Source: Ruminococcaceae bacterium D5 (GTDB taxonomy: Bacteria; Bacillota; Clostridia; Oscillospirales; Ruminococcaceae). Taken from it: a stretch of DNA of 64,000 nucleotides. The position numbers and the translations under genes are program-made. The notes beneath the pieces are model-generated. The model was not told the DNA's origin. It did not search any database and saw nothing but the letters and a program-made list of their open reading frames with translations. Shown here one piece after another: positions 36,872 to 46,210 of this stretch; the stretch's first letter is position 1; every line of letters starts with the position of its first letter. The stretch lies in assembly GCA_900113995.1 (NCBI GenBank), contig FORK01000004.1:82346-146345 (forward strand). The letters run 5' to 3'.

Positions 36872-38083
36872 CTAAAGCGGCATGTCCTTATGGGCTGCCG
36901 GCTGTGCGGGAAGAGGCTCCGGCGCCTTGGCACCCGCCGTTCCTTTGGCATGGGAATAGATGACGGCACAGACCAGAGAGGTCAGGGGGATGGTCAGAAG
37001 AATCCCGGAACTTCCGACCAGAGACTGCAGAATCTCCACGACGATCATCTCGCGGTTGAGCAGGGCGATCACCGAACGGCTGTAGGCCATGAGAAGCAGG
37101 GTCAAGGAAAGAGAGCTGCCGATGTAGGCGAGCACCAGCGTATTGGCCATCGTTCCCATCATATCGCGTCCAATCGTCATTCCGGAGTGAAAGAGGACGG
37201 CGGCGCTGCATTCGGGGGCCTTTTCGTGCAGTTCCCGGAGAGCGGAAGCCAGCGACATCGCCACATCCATGATCGCCCCCATTGCTCCGACGAGGATCGC
37301 CGCGAAGATAATGGCCTTGAGGTCGATGGGGTCATCTTCGACGAGATACTTCAGATACATGGAGTTCTCGTCCACCATGCCGGTGAGCTGAAGAAAGTGG
37401 TCGCAGAGCAGGGTGAGCGCCCCCGAGACGGCGAGTCCGCAGAAGCATCCGATGGCTGCGCACAGGCATTTCTGGTTGGCGCCCTCGACGATCAGCAGGG
37501 TCATGACGATGACGAAGACACAGACGGCGACCGACCACCCGTAGATGTTTTTCCCGGAGAGGATGGCGGGGATGAAAACCACAAAGATTGCCAGGCAGGT
37601 GAAACCGAGCGAAAGCAGGGTGTTCACCCCCTTGCGCCGTCCGAAAAGAATCAGGACCGCCGCAAAGGCCAGGCCGAAGACGGCGAGCGCGTCGGTGCGG
37701 ACATATTCGCCGAGCATCCAGGTGATCGCCGCGCCCTCGACCGGGTTATAGGTGAGGATGACGCGGTCCCCCTTCTTCACGTCCCGCAGCTGGCTGGGGG
37801 ATTCGGGATCGACATTCTGAATGCCGGTGACGAGCTGGCCGCGCTCCTCACCGTTGAGAATTTCGGCTGCGAAGAGGATATTGGTACCCCGCCCGTAGAA
37901 TACTCCGTCGATTTCCTGCGCGGCCGACTGCCGCGAGAGGATTCCTTCGACCTGGGCCATCACGCAGTGATCCTGATAGATGCCCTGAAATTCAGGCATA
38001 CCGCTGGAGGCGGCGCGGTTTCCCAAAAAGAGAAAAAGAATCGAGCAGAAAACGGTGGCAAAATAAACGAAACGCTGCTTCAT
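36872..38083 (-). CDS. YibE/F family membrane protein
   Basis: A 403-residue protein with an N-terminal membrane segment, an extracytoplasmic stretch (about 30-125) and about seven helices. The YibE/F signature includes DLKAIIFAAILVGAMGAIMDVAMSLASALRE and GRDMMGTMANTLVLAYIGSSL. The function is unproven in the family; transport has been proposed. A proline- and alanine-rich cytoplasmic tail ends the protein. RBS AAGGGGGATC. Confidence 0.88.
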   Translation of the reverse strand: MKQRFVYFATVFCSILFLFLGNRAASSGMPEFQGIYQDHCVMAQVEGILSRQSAAQEIDGVFYGRGTNILFAAEILNGEERGQLVTGIQNVDPESPSQLRDVKKGDRVILTYNPVEGAAITWMLGEYVRTDALAVFGLAFAAVLILFGRRKGVNTLLSLGFTCLAIFVVFIPAILSGKNIYGWSVAVCVFVIVMTLLIVEGANQKCLCAAIGCFCGLAVSGALTLLCDHFLQLTGMVDENSMYLKYLVEDDPIDLKAIIFAAILVGAMGAIMDVAMSLASALRELHEKAPECSAAVLFHSGMTIGRDMMGTMANTLVLAYIGSSLSLTLLLMAYSRSVIALLNREMIVVEILQSLVGSSGILLTIPLTSLVCAVIYSHAKGTAGAKAPEPLPAQPAAHKDMPL

Positions 38084-38154
38084 AGATCAGATCCCCCTTG
38101 TTTTGTGCCGGATTTTCCGGTTTTCCCGCGTGCCGGGTGGTCCGGCAGAGGGAT

Positions 38155-39681
38155 TTAGTCGGTGACAAAAAGCTGGCAGATGTAATAATCCCCGTCGCCG
38201 CTCCGGACGATGCCGACCGCAATGCCGTCAATATTGCTGCGCAGGATATTGGCGCGATGGTCGGGGGAGTTCATCCATTCCTCCATGGCGAGGCCGGTAT
38301 CCAGAACATTGGAGGCGAACAGATTCTCGCCCTCCCCCTGATAATGGAGGCCGTAATCGCTGAAAATGCTGTTGAACATCCGGCCGTCAGGGCGGGTGTG
38401 GGACCAGTATTCCGAGGATTCGCGCGCCCGCGCCTGTGCCAGTCCCTCGAGCACCGGTCGGTAGGTCAGCGCCTTCAATCCGTTCACGGCGCGTTCTTCA
38501 TTGACAAGCCGGGCAATCTCCTGCGCCTCGTCGGCGTAGCGGCTGCTGGCGGGGGGCAGCGCGGTTCCCACTGTCACCGGAATCTCGGCGGAGGCGCTCT
38601 GGTATCCGTCGAGCTGTGCGCCGACCGTCAGGGTGCCGCTGCCTTTCCGGTCGGCGCTGACCGTCAGGGTGCCATCCGCGCTGATCGATGCGGAGAGTCC
38701 CTCTGAGGCGCTGACCCAGACCGATGCTCCGGGAGTGGCAGTGACCTGGGCGGAAACGCTTTCGCCCGCGTTCAGGCTGATCGAGCCGGGGACGCTGAGC
38801 GAAACCGAAGGCAGGCGGTAGAGGACGCTGACCGTTTTGGAGGAGGGAAGATCGCCGGGCGCCTCTACGGTGAGGGTGACCTGATAATTGCCGGGCTGGC
38901 CGGCGGAGAAAGAAACCGTGCCTCCCGAAACCGAGGCGGTAAGCCGCGGGTCGCAGGAGGCCGAAAGGACCCCCTCGGAGTCGATGACACAGGGGAGGGT
39001 CAGTGTTTCTCCGACCAGCCCTGAAAGGGAATCCTTCGGCACAGAGAGCTCGGCAGGGACGGCTGAGACAGTGACCGGCAGCAAAAATTCGGCGTCGGCC
39101 CAGCCGTCAAGGAAAGCGCGCAGCGGCACGCTGCATTCCCCTGGACGATCGGCGGTGATGGTCAGGCGGTCTCCTTCGAGACGAAGCCCGCAGGGGGAAT
39201 CTTCCGCGGCGGATGAACAGGAAAAGACGGCCCCCTCCTCAGCGGCAAGGGTCAAAACAGCCGTTTCTCCCCGGGCGAGGGCGACCGATTGCACAGGGGA
39301 ACCGGCTTCGTCGAGCACTGCGAGCTTCATCGGGCGGGGCTCGACCTGTACCTGGCAGGGAACGTCGAGCTGCCGGTAGCCCTCCGCCCGCAGCGTGATG
39401 GTCAGGGGATAGCGGCCCGGTTCCCCGCAGGAAATCAGAAGCAGGTCCTCTTTTTGCTCGGCGGAGAGAGGCGGTTGTGCAAATACTTCTATCTGCGAAT
39501 CTTCCTTCAGCTCCGGAAGGGTCAGAGGGATGGAGACCGTACTTCCGGCAGTGATGGTGATGTCGTTGGGCTCGCCCGAGCCGATTCCCGGCGCAAGCGG
39601 AGCGTCGAGGACGATTTCCTTTGGACCGCAGCCGAAAAGAAGCAAAATAAGAAGGAAAAGCAATCTGCCAATCCGTTTCAT
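38155..39681 (-). CDS. CAP/SCP-domain lipoprotein with Ig-like repeats
   Basis: A 508-residue exported protein; ATG 39681 is chosen because it begins the lipoprotein signal (FLLILLLFGC, lipobox LFGC). The middle (about 40-380) consists of beta-rich Ig/cadherin-like repeats (for example PGECSVPLRAFLDGWADAEF, GKGSGTLTVGAQLDGYQSASAE patterns). The C-terminal CAP domain (about 390-508) shows VNEERAVNGLKALTY, SEYWSHTRPDG, GENLFAS, NSPDHRANILRSN. In Firmicutes such proteins are surface or spore-associated; enzymatic activity is not established. Confidence 0.86.
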   Translation of the reverse strand: MKRIGRLLFLLILLLFGCGPKEIVLDAPLAPGIGSGEPNDITITAGSTVSIPLTLPELKEDSQIEVFAQPPLSAEQKEDLLLISCGEPGRYPLTITLRAEGYRQLDVPCQVQVEPRPMKLAVLDEAGSPVQSVALARGETAVLTLAAEEGAVFSCSSAAEDSPCGLRLEGDRLTITADRPGECSVPLRAFLDGWADAEFLLPVTVSAVPAELSVPKDSLSGLVGETLTLPCVIDSEGVLSASCDPRLTASVSGGTVSFSAGQPGNYQVTLTVEAPGDLPSSKTVSVLYRLPSVSLSVPGSISLNAGESVSAQVTATPGASVWVSASEGLSASISADGTLTVSADRKGSGTLTVGAQLDGYQSASAEIPVTVGTALPPASSRYADEAQEIARLVNEERAVNGLKALTYRPVLEGLAQARARESSEYWSHTRPDGRMFNSIFSDYGLHYQGEGENLFASNVLDTGLAMEEWMNSPDHRANILRSNIDGIAVGIVRSGDGDYYICQLFVTD

Positions 39682-39952
39682 GGCGCACACCCTTTCGTGG
39701 CAATCTTTTATCATTTCAATGGTATCAGAATACCACAATTTTCGCTGCAAAAAAATTCTTCTATGTGAAATTTCGGCGAATCTCCGGTGCGGAAATTATT
39801 GGAAGACACAGGGTACAGGCTAATTGTACAAACAAAACAAATGATAATTGTGAAAACTATCTAATGCTTTCTTGACAGGACAGCGGGAAAAGTTTATGAT
39901 GTTGCTTGCGAAAGCAGGAACACCATCCTTTTCCCATGGAGGAAGCCCTTTG

Positions 39953-41290
39953 ATGAAGGAATATAACGCGCGGCGGGTCTTTTGGATGAGCCTGCCGATT
40001 TTTGCGGAGCTTCTGCTCCAGCTTTTAGTGGGCAATGTCGATCAGATGATGATCAGCCGGCACAGTCAGGCGGGGGTTGCGGCAATCGGCAACGGCAATC
40101 AGATCATCAATATCATCATCATTCTGCTCAGCAGCATGAGCGCGGCCGCGACCATCATGCTCTCGCAGTATATCGGCGCCGGGGATGAGCGCCGGGCCGG
40201 CGCGGTCTGTAATGTGGCTTTCCTTGTGGTGGGGGGCGCGTCCCTCACGGCGAGCCTCGCTCTGCTTCTATTTTGGAAGCCGCTCTTTTCGTGGCTGCGG
40301 ATTGCGCCCGAGGTCATACCCGATGCGCGGGGTTATCTGCTGGAGGTCGGCTCGTTCATTCTTGTGCAGGGATGCTATATGACCTTTGCGGCGATTCTCC
40401 GCAGCTACGCCTACCTGCGGGAAATCATGACGACCGCCCTGATTATGAACGGAATCAACATCTTCGGCAATGCGGTTCTGATCAACGGCCTCTTCGGGCT
40501 GCCCGAGCTTGGGGTGATGGGGGCCGCCATTTCGACCAACATCAGCAAGTGCATCGGGCTGGCAGTCATCTCCTTTATTTATTGTAAGAAGGTCCGTATT
40601 CCGCTGGGTCTTTCACAGCTTCGCCCGTTCCCGGGGGCCGTCTGCCGGAGGCTGCTCTTTTTTGCACTGCCCACCGGCGGCGAATCGCTCTCCTATGACC
40701 TGTCGCAGGCGTTCATTCTGCGCTTTGTCAATCTCTTTGGGACGGCGGTGGTTGCCACCAAGGTTTATTGCAGCATTTTTGCAAATATTGCCTATGTCTA
40801 TTCGATTGCTATTTCACAGGCAACCCAGATTGTGGTCGGCTATCTGGTGGGGGAGCAGCGGATCGACCGCATCAGCCGGCGTGTCTGGACCGCAGTCGGC
40901 ATCGCGCTGGCGGTTTCCCTCTCGATCACCGCGCTGCTGTGGCTGAACAGCGATTTTGTCTTCAGCCTGTTCACCCAGGATCAGTCGGTTTGGAGGCTGG
41001 GAAAAACGATTCTCGCCATTGAGTTTTTTCTGGAAATCGGACGCTCGGTGAATATCGTGATGGTGCGCAGCCTTGTGGCAGCGGGGGATGTAAGGCTGCC
41101 GGTCAGTGCCGGAATCGTCTCCTGCTGGCTGGTCGCGGTGGCGGGTGCCTGGCTGCTGGGCGTCCATTTCGGGCTGGGCCTTCCCGGAATCTGGATCGCG
41201 ATGGCGGTGGACGAAGCGCTGAGGGGCGCGGTTTTTTCGGCCCGCTTCCTGACCGGGGGATGGAAAAAGCATCTGCCATGCGTTTCCTGA
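39953..41290 (+). CDS. MATE-family efflux transporter
   Basis: A 445-residue membrane protein with 12 expected helices; ATG 39953 follows GGAGGAAGCCCTTTG. MATE hallmarks are MSLPIFAELLLQLLVGNVDQMMISRHSQAGVAAIGNGNQI, a repeated second half (PTGGESLSYDLSQAFILRFVNLFGTAVVATKVY) and GWKK near the C-terminus. It exports cationic drugs or metabolites using a sodium or proton gradient. Monocistronic; substrate unknown. Confidence 0.92.
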   Translation: MKEYNARRVFWMSLPIFAELLLQLLVGNVDQMMISRHSQAGVAAIGNGNQIINIIIILLSSMSAAATIMLSQYIGAGDERRAGAVCNVAFLVVGGASLTASLALLLFWKPLFSWLRIAPEVIPDARGYLLEVGSFILVQGCYMTFAAILRSYAYLREIMTTALIMNGINIFGNAVLINGLFGLPELGVMGAAISTNISKCIGLAVISFIYCKKVRIPLGLSQLRPFPGAVCRRLLFFALPTGGESLSYDLSQAFILRFVNLFGTAVVATKVYCSIFANIAYVYSIAISQATQIVVGYLVGEQRIDRISRRVWTAVGIALAVSLSITALLWLNSDFVFSLFTQDQSVWRLGKTILAIEFFLEIGRSVNIVMVRSLVAAGDVRLPVSAGIVSCWLVAVAGAWLLGVHFGLGLPGIWIAMAVDEALRGAVFSARFLTGGWKKHLPCVS

Positions 41291-41389
41291 GAAGGCATTG
41301 CTCTCCGCTTTGGATATATTCGTGAAAAATGACAATTTTGCGGAAAAATTGCTTTAGAAATGACACAATATACAAATTTTGAAAAACTA

Positions 41390-41418
41390 TTGTATATTTA
41401 TGAATCTCGAGTTATAAT
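41390..41418 (+). promoter_or_regulatory. Promoter of the amino-acid ABC operon
   Basis: TTGTAT (41390-41395), 17-bp spacer, perfect TATAAT (41413-41418), about 110 bp before the permease start. Confidence 0.7.
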
Positions 41419-41428
41419 AACGGCATTA

Positions 41429-41507
41429 GCGCGGCTGCGGCCCCATGATCCGGGGCGGCTGCGCGGGTTTGTTTGTCCGCCGCAGGCATTCGCGCGGCTG
41501 CGGCCCC
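41429..41507 (+). repeat. Direct repeat in the ABC operon leader
   Basis: GCGCGGCTGCGGCCCC occurs at 41429-41444 and 41492-41507, separated by a GC-rich spacer, between the promoter and the first gene. It could form alternative hairpins in the mRNA leader. Confidence 0.6.
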
Positions 41508-41530
41508 TATGACTTGGAGGTGCCATCCCC

Positions 41531-42211
41531 TTGACCATTATGGAAATCTTCGCGAATTACTATCAGTATTTCCTGCGGGGCACCCGCACGACCATCCTGA
41601 TCTCGCTGATCACGGTGTTCTGCGGCTTTCTGCTGGGCTGTGTCATCGCCCTGCTCCGCCTCTCGAAAAACAGGATACTGAACGGCTTTGCCAAACTGTA
41701 CATCACCGTGCTGCGCGGCACGCCGCTGCTGGTGCAGCTTTACATCGTTTATTACCAGCTCGATTTTATCCCCTATCCCAAGGTGAATATCTGGGGCGTC
41801 GCGCTGGAGCGGGCGCTTCCCTGCGTCATCGCCCTTTCGCTCAATTCCGCTTCCTATGTTGCGGAGGTCATCCGTTCCGGCATTCAGGCGGTGGATATCG
41901 GGCAGAGTGAGGCGGCCCGTTCGATCGGCATGACCAACGGACAGACGATGCTGCATATCGTCATGCCGCAGGCGATCAAGAACATCCTGCCGGCCATCGG
42001 CAACGAGTTCATGGTCATGATTAAGGAGACTTCGGTCATTCAATACCTGGGGATCAGCGATCTGATGTACAATAACGGCATTGTGGTTACCGCCACCTAT
42101 AATCCGCTGCCCTGCTACTATATTTCGGCCGTCATCTACCTGATCCTGAATATTGTGGTCGGCAAGGGAGTCGATACCTTTGAAAGGAGGCTCAAACGCA
42201 GTGAGCGATAA
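41531..42211 (+). CDS. Polar amino-acid ABC transporter permease
   Basis: A 226-residue inner-membrane permease of the His/Glu/Gln/Arg type. A TTG at 41531, ten bases after GGAGG, is the best-placed start; ATG 41540 is the alternative. [45 protein letters not shown] EAA loop and [18 protein letters not shown] are diagnostic. A homodimer should act with the ATPase and receptor encoded downstream. Only one permease gene is present. Confidence 0.92.
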   Translation: MTIMEIFANYYQYFLRGTRTTILISLITVFCGFLLGCVIALLRLSKNRILNGFAKLYITVLRGTPLLVQLYIVYYQLDFIPYPKVNIWGVALERALPCVIALSLNSASYVAEVIRSGIQAVDIGQSEAARSIGMTNGQTMLHIVMPQAIKNILPAIGNEFMVMIKETSVIQYLGISDLMYNNGIVVTATYNPLPCYYISAVIYLILNIVVGKGVDTFERRLKRSER

Positions 42212-42953
42212 ATCGAGCGCGATGATCCATGTTGAGGACCTGCATAAGAGCTTCGGCAGCAACGAGGTGCTCAGAGGCATCAATGAGGAGATTTTCAAGG
42301 GCGAGGTTGTGACGGTCATCGGGCCCTCCGGCTCGGGCAAATCGACCTTTCTGCGCTGCCTGAACCGTTTGGAGGAGCCGACCAGCGGCCGCATTATCTT
42401 TGAGGGAAACGACATCTGCGCTCCCGGCGCGGATATCAACCTGCTGCGGCAGAAGATGGGGATGGTCTTCCAGCAGTTCAATCTGTTCAACCACCTGACC
42501 ATCCTTCAGAATATCACCATCGGCCCCACAATGGTCAGGAAAGAGAGCCAGGAAGAAGCCGAAGCGCGGGCGATGAAGCTGCTCGAGCGGGTGGGTCTGG
42601 CGGACAAGGCGCAGGAATATCCCTCCCGCCTGTCGGGCGGACAAAAGCAGCGCATTGCCATTGTACGGGCGCTGGCGATGAATCCTGATGTGATGCTCTT
42701 CGACGAGCCGACCAGCGCGCTCGATCCTGAGATGGTCGGCGAAGTGCTGGGCGTCATGAAGTCTCTGGCGGAAGAGGGCATCACCATGGTGGTTGTGACC
42801 CACGAGATGGGGTTTGCCCAGAAGGTCGGCACCCGGGTGCTCTTTATGGATGGCGGGCAGATTCTGGAACAGGGGCCTCCGCAGCAGCTCTTTACCGCGC
42901 CGCGCCATCCCCGCACCCAGGACTTCCTGTCCAAGGTTCTTAACTGTATCTAA
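42201..42953 (+). CDS. Polar amino-acid ABC transporter ATP-binding protein
   Basis: A 250-residue ATPase; GTG 42201 follows GAAAGGAGG and overlaps the permease gene by 11 bp. Walker [20 protein letters not shown]-loop [13 protein letters not shown], signature [17 protein letters not shown], Walker [20 protein letters not shown] and H-loop VTHEMGFA identify the GlnQ/HisP class. It energises import of a polar amino acid or opine-like compound. Confidence 0.94.
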   Translation: MSDKSSAMIHVEDLHKSFGSNEVLRGINEEIFKGEVVTVIGPSGSGKSTFLRCLNRLEEPTSGRIIFEGNDICAPGADINLLRQKMGMVFQQFNLFNHLTILQNITIGPTMVRKESQEEAEARAMKLLERVGLADKAQEYPSRLSGGQKQRIAIVRALAMNPDVMLFDEPTSALDPEMVGEVLGVMKSLAEEGITMVVVTHEMGFAQKVGTRVLFMDGGQILEQGPPQQLFTAPRHPRTQDFLSKVLNCI

Positions 42954-43015
42954 AGCGCCGCGGGCCCGGCCTGCGGAGCATACAGCATATCGCGACTTGA
43001 GGAGGAAACAAAAGC

Positions 43016-44056
43016 ATGATTCACTCGATTGATCCCGGCATCCTTTTCCTGCAGGAGGAGGACGTCATCAAAGCAGGCGTGCTGGATATGAAGATGACCA
43101 TCCAGGCGGTGGAAAAAACCTATGAGCTGCTGGGAAAGGGACAGATTATCAATCCGCCCAAAACCCACATCGGCATGCCCATCGGTTCGGGCGCCAACTG
43201 GAACTCCTTCTTCAACTCGATGCCCTGTTACATCGGCGGCGACATCAATGTCGGCGGCACCAAATGGGCGGCCGAATCCCGCAGGAACAGCAGTATTCCC
43301 GGCATCCCCTACGGCATCGACATCACCATTCTCAGCGACCCTGAGACAGTGCTGCCCTTCTGCATCCTCGACGGCACTCTGATTACCGCCATGCGGACCT
43401 CTGCCGTGGCCGGCGTTTTTGCAAAGTACACCGCTCCCAAGAATACCGAGACGGTTACGCTGGTGGGTGCGGGCGTGATCGGCCGCACGATGATCATGGC
43501 TGTCTGCGAGAGCCTGCCCGCGGTCAAAAAGATCTATCTGTGCGATATGAATCTGGCCAAAGCCAAGGCGCTTGCCGCCGATTACAAAGACGTTTACAGC
43601 GTCGAGATTGTTCCGACCGGCGATGCCAGAACCGCTGCGCTCGATTCGCAGGTCGTCATCACCGAAACGACCGCCAGCAGCCCCTTTATCGACAAGAGCT
43701 GGATCAAAAAGGGCATGACCGTCATCAACATGGGCTCCTACGAGGCGGATCTGGATGTGGTTTCGTCCAGCGATGTCATCGCGGTCGATTACTGGGATCA
43801 GATCATCACCTATGAAACCAAGGCGGCCGCCAAGCTCTACAAGGCGGGCAAGCTGACCCGGGAGAATGTCGTGGAGCTTTCCGACATGGTGCTGGGAAAA
43901 TGGACCGGCCGGAAGGAAACCGACGAGGTCATCAACTGCTCGTCGCTGGGACTGGGCGCGCTCGACATCATGATCGGCTATGAGATCTTCCTCAACGCCC
44001 GCAGGATGGGCGTCGGCACAATGGTCAAGCTCTGGGATAAGCCGCTGTGGGAATAA
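43016..44056 (+). CDS. Ornithine cyclodeaminase/mu-crystallin family protein
   Basis: A 346-residue NAD(P)-binding enzyme. The family substrate region includes KTHIGMP, GGTKWAAESRRNS, DGTLITAMRTSAVAGVFAKY, and the Rossmann motif is VTLVGAGVIGRTMIMAV. Known members deaminate ornithine to proline or reduce ketimines and imino acids, so the precise reaction is open. It sits between the ABC ATPase and the receptor gene, implying that it acts on the imported amino acid. Confidence 0.88.
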   Translation: MIHSIDPGILFLQEEDVIKAGVLDMKMTIQAVEKTYELLGKGQIINPPKTHIGMPIGSGANWNSFFNSMPCYIGGDINVGGTKWAAESRRNSSIPGIPYGIDITILSDPETVLPFCILDGTLITAMRTSAVAGVFAKYTAPKNTETVTLVGAGVIGRTMIMAVCESLPAVKKIYLCDMNLAKAKALAADYKDVYSVEIVPTGDARTAALDSQVVITETTASSPFIDKSWIKKGMTVINMGSYEADLDVVSSSDVIAVDYWDQIITYETKAAAKLYKAGKLTRENVVELSDMVLGKWTGRKETDEVINCSSLGLGALDIMIGYEIFLNARRMGVGTMVKLWDKPLWE

Positions 44057-44095
44057 GCCGCACAGCGCCAAAATAAAAAGAAAGAGTGTGTAAAT

Positions 44096-44971
44096 ATGAA
44101 AAAGATACTGTTGGTTGTTCTGTCACTCGCCATGGTCCTGTCTCTGGCGGCGTGCGGGTCCTCGAGCTCCAGCGCTCCTGCCCCTGCCAGTTCCGCTGCT
44201 GAGGCCAGCCCGGCTCCGGCACCGGAGGCCCCCGCAGCCCCGGAAGAGGCCGGCCGTCTGGCTGAGATCAAAGCTGCCGGGAAGATTATCCTCGGCACCA
44301 GCGCCGACTATCCCCCCTTCGAGTTCCATACCGAGATCAACGGCGTGGACACCATCGCCGGTTTTGACGTATCCCTGGCTCAGAAGGTTGCCGATGGCCT
44401 GGGCGTCGAACTTGAGATTGTGGATATGTCCTTTGACAACCTTCTGATCAGCCTGAACAAGGGCGATTTTGATTTCGTGATGGCATCGCTTTCCAACACG
44501 CCTGAGCGGGCGAAGGCAGTCGATTTCTCCACCCCCTATTTCCATGGCGCGCAGGTGGTTGTGGTCCGTGCAGCGGATGCCGGGAAGTACGCCACCAAGG
44601 AGAGCCTCGCCGGCTGCCAGGTCGCGGCTCAGAAGGGCTCGATTCAGGAAGGCGTTGCAGGCAGCATTGCCGGTCCGGAAAACGTCGTGCTGCTGAGCAA
44701 GGTGGGCGATGAGATCGCTGAACTCAAGGCCGGCAAGGTCGAAGCGGTTTTCCTTGACAACATGATGGCCGCCGGCTTTGCCGCGGCGCACGACGACCTT
44801 GTTATGCTCGACATCGGCATTGAGTATGAAAGCGACGGCAATGTTGCGGCGGTTAAAAAGGGCGACACCGATCTGGCTGATTATATCAGCAGCATCTTTG
44901 ACGGCCTGACCCCCGACGATATCAATGCTCTGATGGGCGAAGCGCAGGCGCTGGCCGGTATTGAAGAGTAA
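44096..44971 (+). CDS. Amino-acid ABC transporter substrate-binding lipoprotein
   Basis: A 291-residue lipoprotein (lipobox LAAC, Cys near 20) with a Ser/Ala/Pro-rich linker to about residue 55. The receptor fold shows GKIILGTSADYPPFEF, IAGFDVSLAQKVADGLGVELE and NKGDFDFVMASLSNTPERAKAVDFSTPYF. These are typical of family 3 receptors for polar amino acids. Unusually it is the last gene in the operon, after the ornithine-cyclodeaminase-like enzyme. Confidence 0.93.
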   Translation: MKKILLVVLSLAMVLSLAACGSSSSSAPAPASSAAEASPAPAPEAPAAPEEAGRLAEIKAAGKIILGTSADYPPFEFHTEINGVDTIAGFDVSLAQKVADGLGVELEIVDMSFDNLLISLNKGDFDFVMASLSNTPERAKAVDFSTPYFHGAQVVVVRAADAGKYATKESLAGCQVAAQKGSIQEGVAGSIAGPENVVLLSKVGDEIAELKAGKVEAVFLDNMMAAGFAAAHDDLVMLDIGIEYESDGNVAAVKKGDTDLADYISSIFDGLTPDDINALMGEAQALAGIEE

Positions 44972-44998
44972 CTTTTCCCAAAAGGCATTAAACGAGAA

Positions 44999-45035
44999 AG
45001 CCGCCCCGCGTTGGGAGTACCAACGCGGGGCGGCT
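44999..45035 (+). terminator. Terminator of the amino-acid ABC operon
   Basis: A perfect 16-bp stem (44999-45014 with 45020-45035) with loop GAGTA, then GATTTT. Confidence 0.88.
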
Positions 45036-45059
45036 GATTTTGGAGGGAGGGAAGACCGC

Positions 45060-45290
45060 CGGTTCTGCCGGTGGAGATATCCCGTAAAAGCTTTCGCTTC
45101 GAGCAAGACGAACTGCTGACAGCAGGTTCCCGATGAGAGAAGGCTGCCGTTTAGAACAGGAACTGCCCGGTTACGGGCCGCAGTGCCAAGCGATGCAGGT
45201 AAAATCAATTCGGTGCGTCTTGAGATGCCTGCCGGTAATAAGCCCTGAGGGTCCAACGCAAGCCGCCGGCTTAGCCGGTGGTTATGACAG
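45060..45290 (+). ncRNA. Candidate orphan IS200/IS605 right-end or omega-RNA-like segment
   Basis: This non-coding stretch between convergent genes is rich in short hairpins: GAACTGCTG with CAGCAGGTTC, and CCCGGTTACGGG. It ends in CAACGCAAGCC followed by a 10-bp stem (45261-45270 with 45274-45283) and GGTTATGAC. The end resembles the 3' scaffold of TnpB-associated guide RNAs and IS605-type right ends. No tnpB is present. The identity is a pattern match from memory only. Confidence 0.35.
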
Positions 45291-45334
45291 AACAGCTTTT
45301 CTTTGCCGGCAGAGAATGCGCACGGCGGGGGAAC

Positions 45335-46129
45335 CTACCGGCAGGCAGGCGGAATGTTCCCGACACCGTCCATAACATAGGTGGGACAGTAGGGAAACTG
45401 GTCGATGGTTGCCATATCGCTGACCCCCGAAAGGACCAGAACCGTGTCAAGTCCGGTTTCCATTCCCGCGACGATGTCCGTATCCATCCGGTCGCCGATC
45501 ATGACAGCCTCATTCGAATGGCAGCCGAGCAGCTTGAGTCCGGTGCGCATCATCAGTGGGTTCGGCTTGCCGACGAAATAAGCTGATTTTCCAGTGGCCA
45601 GTTCGATGGGGGCGCAAAGGGCGCGGCAGGCGGGAGCGATGCCGTCCTCAATCGGCCCCGTGAGGTCGGTATTGGTGCCGATCAGCTTGGCGCCGGCCCG
45701 CACCAGCGCGACCGCCTTGAGGATGTTTTCATAGTTGTAGTTGCGCCCCTCTCCGACCACAACATAGTCGGGATTGACGTCGTTCATCGTGATGCCGACA
45801 TCATAGAGGGCGTTGAAGAGGCCCGGCGCGCCGATGGCGTAGGCGGTGCATCCGGGGGCCTGACGGCTCAGAAATTTTGCGGTTGCAAGAGCACTGGTAT
45901 AGAAGTGGCTTTCATCCACCTCGAGGCCCATTCGGGCAAGCTTCTGCTGAAGCTCAAGCGGGCTGCGCTCGCTCGAATTGGTTAAAAACAGGAAGCTCTT
46001 TCCTTCGGCGTAAAGCCAGCTCACGAAGTCCTTGACCCCGGGCAGAAGACGGTTGCCATGGTAGATCACACCGTCCATGTCGCACAGGAAGCCCTTCTTT
46101 TCTCGGAGCTGTTCCAGCGTGGGTATCAT
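45335..46129 (-). CDS. HAD-IIA family phosphatase (NagD/AraL-like)
   Basis: A 264-residue hydrolase; ATG 46129 follows AAGGAGG. HAD motif I is CDMDGVIYHG (Asp17 nucleophile, Asp19), motif II LFLTNSS, motif III VGKPNP with Lys, and motif IV GDRMDTDIVAGMETGLDTVLVLSG. The HAD-IIA cap is present. Members dephosphorylate sugar phosphates, glycolytic by-products or nucleotides. It is 81 bp after the threonine ammonia-lyase gene on the same strand and may be co-transcribed. Confidence 0.9.
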   Translation of the reverse strand: MIPTLEQLREKKGFLCDMDGVIYHGNRLLPGVKDFVSWLYAEGKSFLFLTNSSERSPLELQQKLARMGLEVDESHFYTSALATAKFLSRQAPGCTAYAIGAPGLFNALYDVGITMNDVNPDYVVVGEGRNYNYENILKAVALVRAGAKLIGTNTDLTGPIEDGIAPACRALCAPIELATGKSAYFVGKPNPLMMRTGLKLLGCHSNEAVMIGDRMDTDIVAGMETGLDTVLVLSGVSDMATIDQFPYCPTYVMDGVGNIPPACR

Positions 46130-46210
46130 TGTTTGTTCCTCCTTACTATGGACTTGTCCAACCTCTATGATAGCGGGAAGAAAACAGGTTGGCAAGGAAA
46201 AATTTGCCGC

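Noticed and set aside
45133..45375. Open frame of 80 codons in the convergent gap, considered as a tnpB remnant
   Set aside because: The peptide shows no TnpB zinc-finger or RuvC motif and has no ribosome site.
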